64,000 nucleotides of DNA from Nocardioides immobilis. GTDB lineage: Bacteria; Actinomycetota; Actinomycetes; Propionibacteriales; Nocardioidaceae. Made by a program: the position numbers and the translations under genes. Below are positions 41,671 to 49,819 of this stretch, piece by piece. Location: the NCBI RefSeq assembly GCF_003515065.1, contig NZ_QXGH01000010.1:62001-126000 (forward strand), in the 5' to 3' direction. The number at the start of each line of letters is the position of its first letter. The first letter of the stretch is position 1. The notes below the pieces were generated by a model, which searched no databases, was not told the DNA's origin, and saw only the letters and a list, made by a program, of their open reading frames with translations.

Positions 41671-42372
41671 GTGACCGAACCACGCCGCTCGCTTCTGCTC
41701 GCCTCCCTCACGTCGCTGACCCTGTTCGTGCTGCTCGGGGTCGCAGCCACGCACGGCTGGCTCGGGACCACCGAGCTCGACGGGCCCAGCGCCGGGATCC
41801 GCGGCTGGGCCGCGGAGCGGCCATGGCTGGAGGACTCGCTCTTCGCTGTCGAGAAGCTGTTCGCGACGCAGGGCCTGACCATCGCGGCGATCGTGGTGGC
41901 CGGTTGGCTGCTGCTCCGGCGGCAGCTGCGGGCGGGCATCCTGGTCCTGGTCGTGATGTACGCCGCGACCGAGCTCACCCAGCACACGAAGGCGCTGTTC
42001 GGTCGCGACCGGCCCCTGTGGCAGGACTCGGACTTCCTCCACCACGCCAGCTCCTACCCGTCGGGGCACGCTACCGGCGCCGCCACCCTCGGCGGCCTGG
42101 TGATCGTGCTGGCCATCCTGGGCACCCGCAGCCGGGCCCACCTCCGGCCGATCGCCGCCGTGGTCTCCGTCGTGGTGCTGATCGTCTGCGCCGACCGGCT
42201 GATGCTGGGCCGGCACTACCCCACGGACCTCGTCGGCGGCGTCCTGCTCGCGGCCGGCCTCATCATGCTCGGCCTGGCGATCGTCTTCCCCCGCGAAATC
42301 AGCGAAGGGACGCCACCCGTGCAGGTGGCGCCCCTCGCCGAGAAGGAACTGGTCGTCAGCCGATCTGCTTGA
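41671..42372 (+). CDS. PAP2-family membrane phosphatase
   Basis: The 233-residue protein has five to six membrane helices and the three PAP2 blocks: KALFGRDRP, SSYPSGHATG and CADRLMLGRHYPTDLVGG, with the catalytic His of the last block present. It would dephosphorylate a lipid phosphate such as phosphatidate or undecaprenyl diphosphate on the outer face. GTG 41671 is the start. Its end overlaps the convergent RDD gene by 17 bases. Confidence 0.92.
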   Translation: MTEPRRSLLLASLTSLTLFVLLGVAATHGWLGTTELDGPSAGIRGWAAERPWLEDSLFAVEKLFATQGLTIAAIVVAGWLLLRRQLRAGILVLVVMYAATELTQHTKALFGRDRPLWQDSDFLHHASSYPSGHATGAATLGGLVIVLAILGTRSRAHLRPIAAVVSVVVLIVCADRLMLGRHYPTDLVGGVLLAAGLIMLGLAIVFPREISEGTPPVQVAPLAEKELVVSRSA

Positions 42373-42970
42373 CCTGCGTCCCGCCAGCGAACTTGTCGTG
42401 CCAGCCCTGGTGGTTCGGCTGGTCGTTGTTGAGGGTGACCGCGATGAAGATCATCGCCGCGATGGGGGCGGCCCAGCCGAGGAAGAACCAGCCGATGAAC
42501 GGGATGATGCTCAGCACGCCGAGCGCGGAGTACGCGTTGCGCTTGGCCGCCTGTTGCACGGTCGGGTTGCTGACCCCGTCCGGCCCATAGGTGCGGAGCT
42601 TCATGATCATCTTGCCGACGGTCTGACCGCGGTTCGACTCCAGCAAGGTGAAGTAGGCCAGGAACAACGCGGCCTGCAGGATCGCGGTGAGTGTGTAGAA
42701 GATGAAGTACTCGCCGAACGAGTTGCTGAAGCCCGAGTAGATGATCGCGCTCAGGATGATGTAGATCGGCACGTAGACCACGCCGATGAGGATGTGGTCG
42801 ATGAGCCGGGCCAGGAACCGGTTGAGCAGCTCGGCCGGCCGCGGAACGCCGGCTGCTCCGCCGGGCGTCCCGCCGGGCATCCCGCCGGGGTAGCCGCCGC
42901 CGGGCGGCGGCGGCGTCGGCCCGCCGGGAGGGGGACTCGGAGGTCCAGGGGGCTGTGGTGGCATCGACAT
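42356..42970 (-). CDS. RDD-family membrane protein
   Basis: This 204-residue protein has a Pro/Gly-rich cytosolic N-terminus (residues 1-45), then an RDD domain: FLARLIDHILIGVVYVPIYI, FTLLESNRGQTVGKMIMKLR and the DKFAGG end. RDD proteins are three-helix membrane proteins of unclear function. ATG 42970 has AAGGAGC nine bases upstream. Confidence 0.88.
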   Translation of the reverse strand: MSMPPQPPGPPSPPPGGPTPPPPGGGYPGGMPGGTPGGAAGVPRPAELLNRFLARLIDHILIGVVYVPIYIILSAIIYSGFSNSFGEYFIFYTLTAILQAALFLAYFTLLESNRGQTVGKMIMKLRTYGPDGVSNPTVQQAAKRNAYSALGVLSIIPFIGWFFLGWAAPIAAMIFIAVTLNNDQPNHQGWHDKFAGGTQVKQIG

Positions 42971-43170
42971 ACGGATGTGCTCCTTTGTAAGGGGGACGGC
43001 GGCGTGCCGGGCCGCGTCCGGCATGTGCAGCCAACCCTAGGATGACCGACGGGCGGTCGATTCGGTGCCAACCCCGCCAATTGGGGCGTCCGGCGCGTTG
43101 GCGCCGGGGGTTCGCCCGTGGTTGCCGCGTCGTTCAGCTCCGCGACTCCGACGCCGCCTACCGTCCGCCT

Positions 43171-44703
43171 GTGCTCCAGCAACGGCCACCGCGGACGACG
43201 GGCCAGGTGACGCGCGGTGTCGCCGGCAGCTTCCTGGTGCTGATCGGCGGCCTCGGCGTCTCCACGCTGCCCCCGTCGTCCCCACTGCTGCAGTCCGGGA
43301 TGCTCGACGCGATCCGCGGCGCCCAGGCCGGCCGGATGTCGGCGCTGTTCCTGGTGCTGGCGGGGCTCGGCCTGCTGGCGAGCGCCTGGCTGGCGCTGTG
43401 CCGGCACGTCGCACAGGCCGTGGGGGAGGACCGGCGGGACGCGCTCGACCTCGTCCGGTTCGCCGCGATGGTGTGGTCGGCGCCGCTGGTGCTCGCGCCG
43501 CCGCTGTTCTCTCGCGACGGCTGGTCCTACGCCGCGCAGGGCATGCTCGCGCGGGTCGGGCTGTCGCCGTACGAGCACGGCCCGTCGTCCCTGCTCGGCC
43601 GGCACACGTCCACCCTGTTCGACCAGTACCAGCTCCAGAGCGGCGAGCCGATCGTGCAGGCGGTGGACCCGATGTGGGCCGACACCCCGACGCCGTACGG
43701 CCCGCTCCACGTCTGGCTCGGTGAGGTCGGCGCCGGCCTCACCGGCAACCCGTGGGTGCTCGTGGTCGGGCACCGGGTGATCGCGCTGGCCGGACTGGTG
43801 CTGCTGGCCTGGGCGGTGCCGCGCCTCGCGCAGTGGACCGGCGTCAACCCGGCCCTCGCCTCCGCGCTGGTGCTGCTCTCGCCGCTGATGATGGCCAACG
43901 GCGTCGGCGGCCTCCACAACGACCTGCTGATGGTCGGGCTGATGGCGGCGGCGCTCGTGGTCGGCGTCGAGCGCCATTGGGCATGGGGTACGGCGATCGG
44001 CGCGCTCGCGGCCGCCGTGAAGGTGCCGGGCGGGTTGGTGTGCATCGGCATCGCGCTCGCAACGGTGCCGGCCGGCGCCGCGCTCGCCGTACGGCTCAAG
44101 CGGCTCGCCGCCGTCGCCGCGACCGCGGTCGCGGTGCTCCTCGGCCTCGGCGTCGTCACCGGTCTCGGCCACGGCTGGATCGGGGCGCTCACCGTCCCCG
44201 GCACGATCACCACCCCGCTCTCGATCACGTCGCTGGCCGGCGGCGTCCTCGACTGGGTCGCGCTGCAGCTGGGCCTCGGGCTGCCCCAGGCGACGTTCCG
44301 CGACTTCGTCCGCGGCCTCGGGCTGGTGGGGATCGTCGGAGTGGCCGCCGGCGTCGCGCTGCGGTGGCGCACGGGGGACAGGGCCGCCGCCGTCGGGGCC
44401 GTCGCCACCGTGACCGCCGCGTTCGTCGTCCTCTGCCCGGTGGTGCACCTCTGGTACTTCCTGGTGCTCCCGCCCTTCTTCGCAACGCTGCAGCTCGGCC
44501 GGACCGCGCTGAGCGCCCTGATCGCGGTCTCGGTGATCCTCGGGATGGTCGCGCCGCTCGACTCCTCCCTCCACGGGGCCTACTACGCGATCGTCCTCGG
44601 CTGCATGACGCTCGGCGTCCTGCTGCCGGTGATCCTGCTGACCCGGGGTGCGCGGGAGCAGATCGACCGGATCGCTTCGTCACGCTGGCCGGTGCTGCAG
44701 TAG
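43171..44703 (+). CDS. Polyprenol-phosphomannose-dependent mannosyltransferase, MptB-like
   Basis: The 510-residue protein has twelve or more membrane helices. The acidic/catalytic loop FSRDGWSYAAQGMLARVGLS and the downstream TPTPYGPLHVWL and LHNDLLMVGL motifs fit the MptA/MptB (GT-C) family that extends lipomannan with alpha-1,6-mannose using polyprenyl-phosphomannose. GTG 43171 is chosen: TACCGT sits six bases upstream and no ribosome site is visible, again a leaderless pattern. A longer upstream frame lacks membrane character. Confidence 0.82.
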   Translation: MLQQRPPRTTGQVTRGVAGSFLVLIGGLGVSTLPPSSPLLQSGMLDAIRGAQAGRMSALFLVLAGLGLLASAWLALCRHVAQAVGEDRRDALDLVRFAAMVWSAPLVLAPPLFSRDGWSYAAQGMLARVGLSPYEHGPSSLLGRHTSTLFDQYQLQSGEPIVQAVDPMWADTPTPYGPLHVWLGEVGAGLTGNPWVLVVGHRVIALAGLVLLAWAVPRLAQWTGVNPALASALVLLSPLMMANGVGGLHNDLLMVGLMAAALVVGVERHWAWGTAIGALAAAVKVPGGLVCIGIALATVPAGAALAVRLKRLAAVAATAVAVLLGLGVVTGLGHGWIGALTVPGTITTPLSITSLAGGVLDWVALQLGLGLPQATFRDFVRGLGLVGIVGVAAGVALRWRTGDRAAAVGAVATVTAAFVVLCPVVHLWYFLVLPPFFATLQLGRTALSALIAVSVILGMVAPLDSSLHGAYYAIVLGCMTLGVLLPVILLTRGAREQIDRIASSRWPVLQ

Positions 44704-44745
44704 TTCCCTTGCTTGCCGAGCTCGCGGTTGTAGCGTTGCTGAACC

Positions 44746-45291
44746 GTGAGCACCCACCGCATCGCCCTCGCGCTCGTCCTCCCGCTCCTCCTCGTGGCCG
44801 GCTGCGCCGACGAGGAGCCGACGGCCGACGACCCGGCCGAGTCGGGCTCGTCCGCTGCGGAGATCGACTACCCGGAGGAGGGAGTCGACCTCGTCGACCC
44901 GCCCGAGCTGAAGGGCGTCTACCAGCAGGCGCTGCAGACCTACGTGGACTTCGAGCGCGGCCGGCGGCTCGCCGCACGCGAGGGCAAGGTCGGGCGGTTG
45001 CTCTCGTTCAACGCGATCGCGCGGGTGTCCGACCCGTTCCGCGAGGCGCTGGCGGCCTACGGCGGCACCACCACTTATGACGGCGACGTCGTGATCGAGT
45101 TCCTCGACGCCAAGACGCGCGACAGCGTGCTCGTGCTCGACATCTGCGTCGACGCGACGGCGCTCACGGTTCCCGACGGAGCGCCGACCCAGCTCGGAGA
45201 GGCGACGCGGGCGCCGCAGCGGATCGAGGTCACCAACATCGTCGGGCCGTGGCGGGTCACCAAGGCCGAGTCCGTCGACGGCACCTGCTGA
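44746..45291 (+). CDS. Small lipoprotein of unknown function
   Basis: The 181-residue protein has a signal peptide with lipobox (LLVAGC, Cys at about 20), an acidic linker, and a globular domain containing YVDFERGRRLAAREG and VIEFLDAKTRDSVLVLDIC. The C-terminal segment includes IVGPWRVTKAESVDG, reminiscent of small lipoproteins with an NTF2-like fold, but I cannot assign a family. A possible promoter is TTGCTT-16-TAGCGT before the GTG. Confidence 0.7.
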   Translation: MSTHRIALALVLPLLLVAGCADEEPTADDPAESGSSAAEIDYPEEGVDLVDPPELKGVYQQALQTYVDFERGRRLAAREGKVGRLLSFNAIARVSDPFREALAAYGGTTTYDGDVVIEFLDAKTRDSVLVLDICVDATALTVPDGAPTQLGEATRAPQRIEVTNIVGPWRVTKAESVDGTC

Positions 45292-45320
45292 GGCGCGCTC
45301 GGGCCTGACTCAGGCAGGAC

Positions 45321-46439
45321 TCACGCGGTCGCCGACAGCTCGGCCCCGTCGCCCGCATGGATCGCGAGCATCCGCGCGACCGTCGCCGACCACGGGTACT
45401 GCTCGGCCCGCAGCCGGGCGCCGTCCCGCCGCTCGGCACGGGGCCGGGCCGCGACAGCGAGCACGGCGTCCGCGAGTGCTGCCGGCTCGGGAGCGGCCCA
45501 GGCGCCGGACCGGCTGTCAACCAGCTCCCGGGCGCCACCGCGGTCCGCCGTGACCACCGGCGTCCCGCTCGCCAGCGACTCGAGCACGGCGAGCCCGAAC
45601 GTCTCGGTGGGGCACACCGACAGCGCGACGTCCGCCGCGGAGACCCGGCGGCAGAGCTCCTCGCGGCCGTCCACGAACCCGTGGAAGACCACAGGGGCGC
45701 GCCCGGCGAGCGCCTGCAGCTCGTCGAGGTGCGGGCCTTCGCCGTACACGTCCATCCGCAGGGGTACGCCGCGCCGGTGCAGCTCTGCGGCCGTGGCGAC
45801 GGCCAGGTGCGGGGACTTCTCACGGGACAGCCGGCCCACGTGCGTGAGCCGCAGGACCCCGTCGTCCGGCGCCGGCGCGGCGTGCGGCTGGAACGTCGCG
45901 AGGTCGACCCCGAGCGGCACCCGCTCGATGGGGCAGCCGGCGGCGTCCGCCGCCCGCTGGAACTCGTGCTGGGCGTAGCGCGAGGTCACGACGAGCGTGT
46001 CGAAGCTGCGGACCACCAGCCGGTTGACCACGCCGATCGAGACCTTCGACGTCGTCGGCTTGCCGCTCCGCTTCGCGAACATGTCGGTCAGCTGCTCGTG
46101 GGAGAGGCAGATCGACCGGACCCCCGCCCGCCGCGCCCACCAGGCGACCGGGAGCAGGGTCAGCTTGTCGTTCCACTCGATCGAGGTCGGCGCGAAGCGC
46201 TCGAGGATGTCGACGATCCGCCACGGCTCGACGATCAGCCGGTAGCCGCTGCCGACGTGCGGTGCCCGCACCTGGACGACGGTGCCGTGCTCGGTCTCGG
46301 TCACCGCGTCGGCGGGCCCGGGGATGACGAGCAGCCGGTCGACGCCGGCGTCGACGTACCCGCGGCCGAGCTCGGCCAGCGCGGTCTTCATCCCGCCCGA
46401 CGCTGCCCCGACGAAGTTGGCTAGTTGGGCGATACGCAC
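45321..46439 (-). CDS. Glycosyltransferase family 4 (GT-B) protein
   Basis: The 372-residue GT-B enzyme has an N-terminal LANFVGAASGGMKTAL and a C-terminal nucleotide-sugar domain with HVGRLSREKSPHLA, the E-x7-E motif PTETFGLAVLESLASGTPVV and a GEGP loop. It resembles PimB/MgtA-type mannosyl- or glucosyltransferases for envelope glycolipids. GTG 46439 is used, with GGGAAGG upstream; GTG 46448 is also possible. It is divergent from the pirin gene, across the long palindrome at 46499-46569. Confidence 0.9.
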   Translation of the reverse strand: MRIAQLANFVGAASGGMKTALAELGRGYVDAGVDRLLVIPGPADAVTETEHGTVVQVRAPHVGSGYRLIVEPWRIVDILERFAPTSIEWNDKLTLLPVAWWARRAGVRSICLSHEQLTDMFAKRSGKPTTSKVSIGVVNRLVVRSFDTLVVTSRYAQHEFQRAADAAGCPIERVPLGVDLATFQPHAAPAPDDGVLRLTHVGRLSREKSPHLAVATAAELHRRGVPLRMDVYGEGPHLDELQALAGRAPVVFHGFVDGREELCRRVSAADVALSVCPTETFGLAVLESLASGTPVVTADRGGARELVDSRSGAWAAPEPAALADAVLAVAARPRAERRDGARLRAEQYPWSATVARMLAIHAGDGAELSATA

Positions 46440-46498
46440 GCCCGGCACCTTCCCGCCCCCCGGTGAACGGCCGGCGACCTCCCGGTTGAGGTCGCATG

Positions 46499-46569
46499 GC
46501 GGGATAGTCCCTGACATTTCTGTCGCGAAATCGGCTTCGGAACGACAGAAACGTCAGGGACTATCCCGC
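46499..46569. repeat. 71-bp long inverted repeat (27-bp arms, 17-bp loop)
   Basis: The left arm (46499-46525) starts GCGGGATAGTCCCTGAC and the right arm (46543-46569) ends GTCAGGGACTATCCCGC. The arms pair over 27 bases with a single A/G (wobble) difference. The loop contains a further CGAA/TTCG pair. It sits between divergent genes, so it is not a simple terminator. It resembles a MITE or REP-type palindrome. Confidence 0.85.
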
Positions 46570-46612
46570 TGGCGGGCCCTGAGCGTGTTGACGGTGGCGG
46601 GAGGATGGCGGG

Positions 46613-47608
46613 GTGAGCAACGAGGAGGCGCGACCCGACGAGCTGGTGTGCACCGGTGCCGACGCGGCAGGTGTGGAGATCATGACGCCGAGGGAGGTGC
46701 CGTTGGGGGGCCCGCGCGCGATGACCGTACGACGAACGCTGCCGCAACGGGAGCGGAGCCTGATCGGCGCCTGGTGCTTCCTGGACCACTACGGGCCGGA
46801 CCCCGTGGCCGAGTCCGGGGGCATGTCGGTGGCCCCGCACCCGCACACCGGCCTGCAGACCGTGAGCTGGCTCTTCGAGGGCGAGATCGAGCACCGCGAC
46901 AGCGCCGGCAACCACGCGATGGTGCGCCCGGGCGAGGTCAACCTGATGACCGCCGGGCGCGGCATCAGCCACTCGGAGGTGTCGACCGACGTGACGACCA
47001 CGCTGCACGGCGCCCAGCTGTGGGTCGCGCTGCCCGACGCGAGCCGGGACGCCGACCCCGGCTTCGAGCACTACGCGCCGGCCGAGCTCGTCGGCGACGG
47101 CTGGCGGGGGCGGGTGTTCCTCGGCACGCTGCTCGGCGACACGTCCCCGGTGGCGACGTACTCACCGCTGCTCGGCGCCGAGCTGGTCCTCGACCCCGGC
47201 GTGATCCTGCCGCTGGAGACCGACCCCTCCTTCGAGCACGGGGTGCTGGTCGACCGCGGCTCGGTCACCGTCGACGGACTGACAGCCAAGCCGGCCGACC
47301 TGGCCTACGTGCCGCCCGGCGACGGGACGATCGCGCTGATCGCGGGCGACGAGGGGGCACGGGTGCTCGTGCTCGGCGGGACGCCGTTCGGCGAGGCGAT
47401 CGTGATGTGGTGGAACTTCGTGGGCCGCTCCCATGACGAGGTCGCCGGCTTCCGCGAGGAGTGGCAGGCGCAGATCACCAGCGACGGCGCGGTCATCGAG
47501 GACTCCTCCGAGGTCGCCGACGGCCGCTTCGGCGTCGTCACGGGCGACCACCTGAGGCCGATCCCCGCACCCGCCCTCCCCAACGCCCGCCTCAAGGAGC
47601 GCCGCTGA
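46613..47608 (+). CDS. Pirin-family cupin protein
   Basis: The 331-residue bicupin has the pirin metal motif in VAPHPHTGLQTVSWLFEGEI (His-x-His ... Glu) and RGISHSEVS (His). The family ranges from quercetinase activity to transcriptional co-factors. GTG 46613 is the first suitable start after the long palindrome. The following VOC gene is 29 bases away on the same strand. Confidence 0.92.
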   Translation: MSNEEARPDELVCTGADAAGVEIMTPREVPLGGPRAMTVRRTLPQRERSLIGAWCFLDHYGPDPVAESGGMSVAPHPHTGLQTVSWLFEGEIEHRDSAGNHAMVRPGEVNLMTAGRGISHSEVSTDVTTTLHGAQLWVALPDASRDADPGFEHYAPAELVGDGWRGRVFLGTLLGDTSPVATYSPLLGAELVLDPGVILPLETDPSFEHGVLVDRGSVTVDGLTAKPADLAYVPPGDGTIALIAGDEGARVLVLGGTPFGEAIVMWWNFVGRSHDEVAGFREEWQAQITSDGAVIEDSSEVADGRFGVVTGDHLRPIPAPALPNARLKERR

Positions 47609-47636
47609 GGCGCGCCCCCACGACAAGGGAGCTCTC

Positions 47637-48017
47637 ATGAGCGTCGAGCTGAACCACACGATCGTCCACGCGTCCGACCGTGACGCCACCTCCGCCTTCC
47701 TGACCGACATCCTCGGCCTTCCCGAGGCGCAGGAGTACGGCCCGTTCCGGGTCGTCGAGCTGGCCAACGGCGTCAGCCTCGACGTCGTCCAGGACGCCGG
47801 GAACGTCCACCCCCAGCACTACGCGTTCCTGGTGGCCGAGGAGGAGTTCGACGCGATCCTCGCCCGGATCGAGGCCCGGGGCATCACCTACTGGGCCGAC
47901 CCGTTCCATCGCCAGGAGGGCCGGATCAACCACAACGACGGCGGCCGCGGCATCTACTGGGAGGACCCCGACGGTCACAACCTGGAGATCATCACCGTGC
48001 CGTACGGCGGCGGCTGA
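47637..48017 (+). CDS. VOC (glyoxalase/bleomycin-resistance fold) family protein
   Basis: The 126-residue protein has two beta-alpha-beta-beta-beta modules: LNHTIVHASDRDATSAFLTD with a metal-ligand His at the start, and IYWEDPDGHNLEIITVPY with the terminal Glu. The HYAFLVAEEEFDAIL segment supplies a further His. The set fits a small metal-dependent VOC enzyme, but the substrate is not predictable. AAGGGAGCT precedes the ATG. Confidence 0.88.
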   Translation: MSVELNHTIVHASDRDATSAFLTDILGLPEAQEYGPFRVVELANGVSLDVVQDAGNVHPQHYAFLVAEEEFDAILARIEARGITYWADPFHRQEGRINHNDGGRGIYWEDPDGHNLEIITVPYGGG

Positions 48018-48052
48018 CCGCCTGTCCGTGCCGCCCGGCATGATGAGCGCCC

Positions 48053-48613
48053 ATGGAGGCGGTCATCGGCGAGGACGGCGTCCCGCGCTGCGGGTGGGCC
48101 GGCGGCCCGGGACCGATGCGCGACTACCACGACGACGAGTGGGGCCGACCGGTCACGGGGGAGTCGGCGTACTTCGAGCGGATGACGCTGGAGGCGTTCC
48201 AGTCCGGGCTCTCGTGGGCCACGATCCTCGCCAAGCGCGACGCCTTCCGTGAGGTGTTCGCCGGCTTCGAGGCCGACGTCGTCGCGGCGTACGACGACGC
48301 CGATGTCGAGCGGTTGATGAACGAGCCGCGGATCGTCCGCAACCGCAGCAAGATCCTTGCCACCATCCAGAACGCCCGCGCCACCCTCGCTCAGCGGGAG
48401 CACGACGGCCTCGAGGAGCTCATCCTCGGCTTCGCCCCGTCGGCGCCGTCCGCCGCGGACGCGACCATCTCCCCGGAGTCGGTGGCGCTGGCGAAGGAGC
48501 TCAAGCGGCGCGGCTTCGCCTTCGTCGGACCGACCACCGCGTTCGCGCTGATGCAGGCCCTCGGCCTCTTCGACCCCCACGTCCCCGGCTGCTTCCGGCA
48601 GGCCGCCCCGTGA
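48053..48613 (+). CDS. tag: DNA-3-methyladenine glycosylase I
   Basis: The 186-residue protein has the Tag pattern: RCGWAGGPGPMRDYHDDEWG (Cys/His zinc residues and the Tyr/Asp pocket), FERMTLEAFQSGLSWATIL and RGFAFVGPTTAFALMQALGL. It removes 3-methyladenine from alkylated DNA. The zinc Cys at the N-terminus is present and a His late in the chain (FDPHVPGC) completes the snap. ATG 48053 gives the normal length. Confidence 0.94.
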   Translation: MEAVIGEDGVPRCGWAGGPGPMRDYHDDEWGRPVTGESAYFERMTLEAFQSGLSWATILAKRDAFREVFAGFEADVVAAYDDADVERLMNEPRIVRNRSKILATIQNARATLAQREHDGLEELILGFAPSAPSAADATISPESVALAKELKRRGFAFVGPTTAFALMQALGLFDPHVPGCFRQAAP

Positions 48614-48701
48614 GCGAAGCGCGCGGCCGGAGCTTGGCCTGCACCCGACGACGGTCGGCCAACCGAAGGCTCGCGCCTGAGCGAGCGAAACCGGTGGGCA
48701 C

Positions 48702-49079
48702 GTGATCCTGGGGCTGACCTGGCTGATCGGCTTCCAGATCCTCGGCGAGGTCATCGTCGGCGTGCTCGACCTCCCGGTGCCCGGGCCCGTCGTGGGCATG
48801 CTGCTCCTCTTCGTGTTCCTCCGGCTGCGGCGGCCGCCGGGATCCTCGTCCATCCTCCGGGCGGGGTCGGGGCTGCTGCGCCACCTCCAGCTCTTCTTCG
48901 TGCCGGCCGGCGTCGGCGTGGTCGCCTACCTCGGCGTGCTGGGCGACGACTGGCTGCCGATCTCGGTCGCGATGCTCGGCTCCTGGCTGCTCGGCCTCGT
49001 CGTGGTCGGATGGACCGCGGTCGGGCTGGAGCGCCTGCTCGGCCAGCCCCGCGACGACCAGCCGCGGGCGGCGTCATGA
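48702..49079 (+). CDS. lrgA: CidA/LrgA family holin-like protein
   Basis: This 125-residue membrane protein has four helices and the family motif LPVPGPVVGMLLLFVFL plus FFVPAGVGVVAYL. LrgA/CidA proteins affect murein hydrolase export and overflow metabolism. GTG 48702 is the start. It is followed with an ATGA overlap by lrgB, the usual pairing. Confidence 0.9.
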   Translation: MILGLTWLIGFQILGEVIVGVLDLPVPGPVVGMLLLFVFLRLRRPPGSSSILRAGSGLLRHLQLFFVPAGVGVVAYLGVLGDDWLPISVAMLGSWLLGLVVVGWTAVGLERLLGQPRDDQPRAAS

Positions 49080-49801
49080 CCGGCATCGACGCGGCCACCG
49101 ACACCCTCCTCGAGGTCGCCCGGTCCCCGCTGGGACTGCTCGGCGTCACCCTCGGCGGCTACCAGGCCGGCCGGTGGCTGCAACGCCGCACCAACGACCA
49201 CAGCCTCGCCCAGCCGGTGCTGGTGGCGATCGTGGTCGCCGGGGTCGCGATCACGCTGCTCGACGTCGACTACCCGGACTACCGGGCCGCGACCGAGCTC
49301 GTCGCGTTCTGGCTCGGTCCGGCGACGGTCGCGCTCGCGATCCCCCTGCACGCACAGGCCGACCGGTTGCGGGGGTTCGTCGTACCCCTGCTGGTCGCGA
49401 TCGTCCTCGGGGCCGTCACGTCGATCACCAGCGCGGTCCTCCTCGCGCGCTGGCTCGGCGCCGACCGGGCGCTGGAGGAGACGCTGGCGACCAAGGCTGC
49501 GACCACCCCGGTGGCCATCGGGCTGACCGAGTCGCTCGGCGGGATCCCGCCCCTGGCCGCGGTCTTCGCCCTCGCGATCGGCATCGTCGGCGCCGTGGCC
49601 GGCCCGGCGCTGCTGCACGTCCTGCGCGTCCACGACCGCCGTGCCCGCGGCCTCGCGCTCGGCGCGGTCTCGCACGGCGTCGGCGCCTCCCGGATGCTGC
49701 GGGAGAACGAGACGGAGGGCGCCTTCGCGGGCTTGTCGATGGGGCTGTCGGCGCTCGCGATCAGCGTGGTGCTCCCGATCCTCGCCCTCTGGCTCTTCTG
49801 A
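49076..49801 (+). CDS. lrgB: LrgB family protein
   Basis: This 241-residue membrane protein has about seven helices. It carries the LrgB signatures LGPATVALAIPLHAQ, ATKAATTPVAIGLTESLGGIP and LALGAVSHGVGASRML. It works with LrgA, possibly as an exporter of small acids or as an autolysis modulator. The start lies in the lrgA stop (ATGA). Confidence 0.93.
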   Translation: MTGIDAATDTLLEVARSPLGLLGVTLGGYQAGRWLQRRTNDHSLAQPVLVAIVVAGVAITLLDVDYPDYRAATELVAFWLGPATVALAIPLHAQADRLRGFVVPLLVAIVLGAVTSITSAVLLARWLGADRALEETLATKAATTPVAIGLTESLGGIPPLAAVFALAIGIVGAVAGPALLHVLRVHDRRARGLALGAVSHGVGASRMLRENETEGAFAGLSMGLSALAISVVLPILALWLF

Positions 49802-49819
49802 CGGCGCTACCGTGCCTGC

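Noticed and set aside
42751..44574. Long open frame (607 codons) on the minus strand opposite the MptB-like gene
   Set aside because: Low-complexity Arg/Asp/His/Gln-rich translation and no domain; the opposite strand encodes a typical multi-helix protein.
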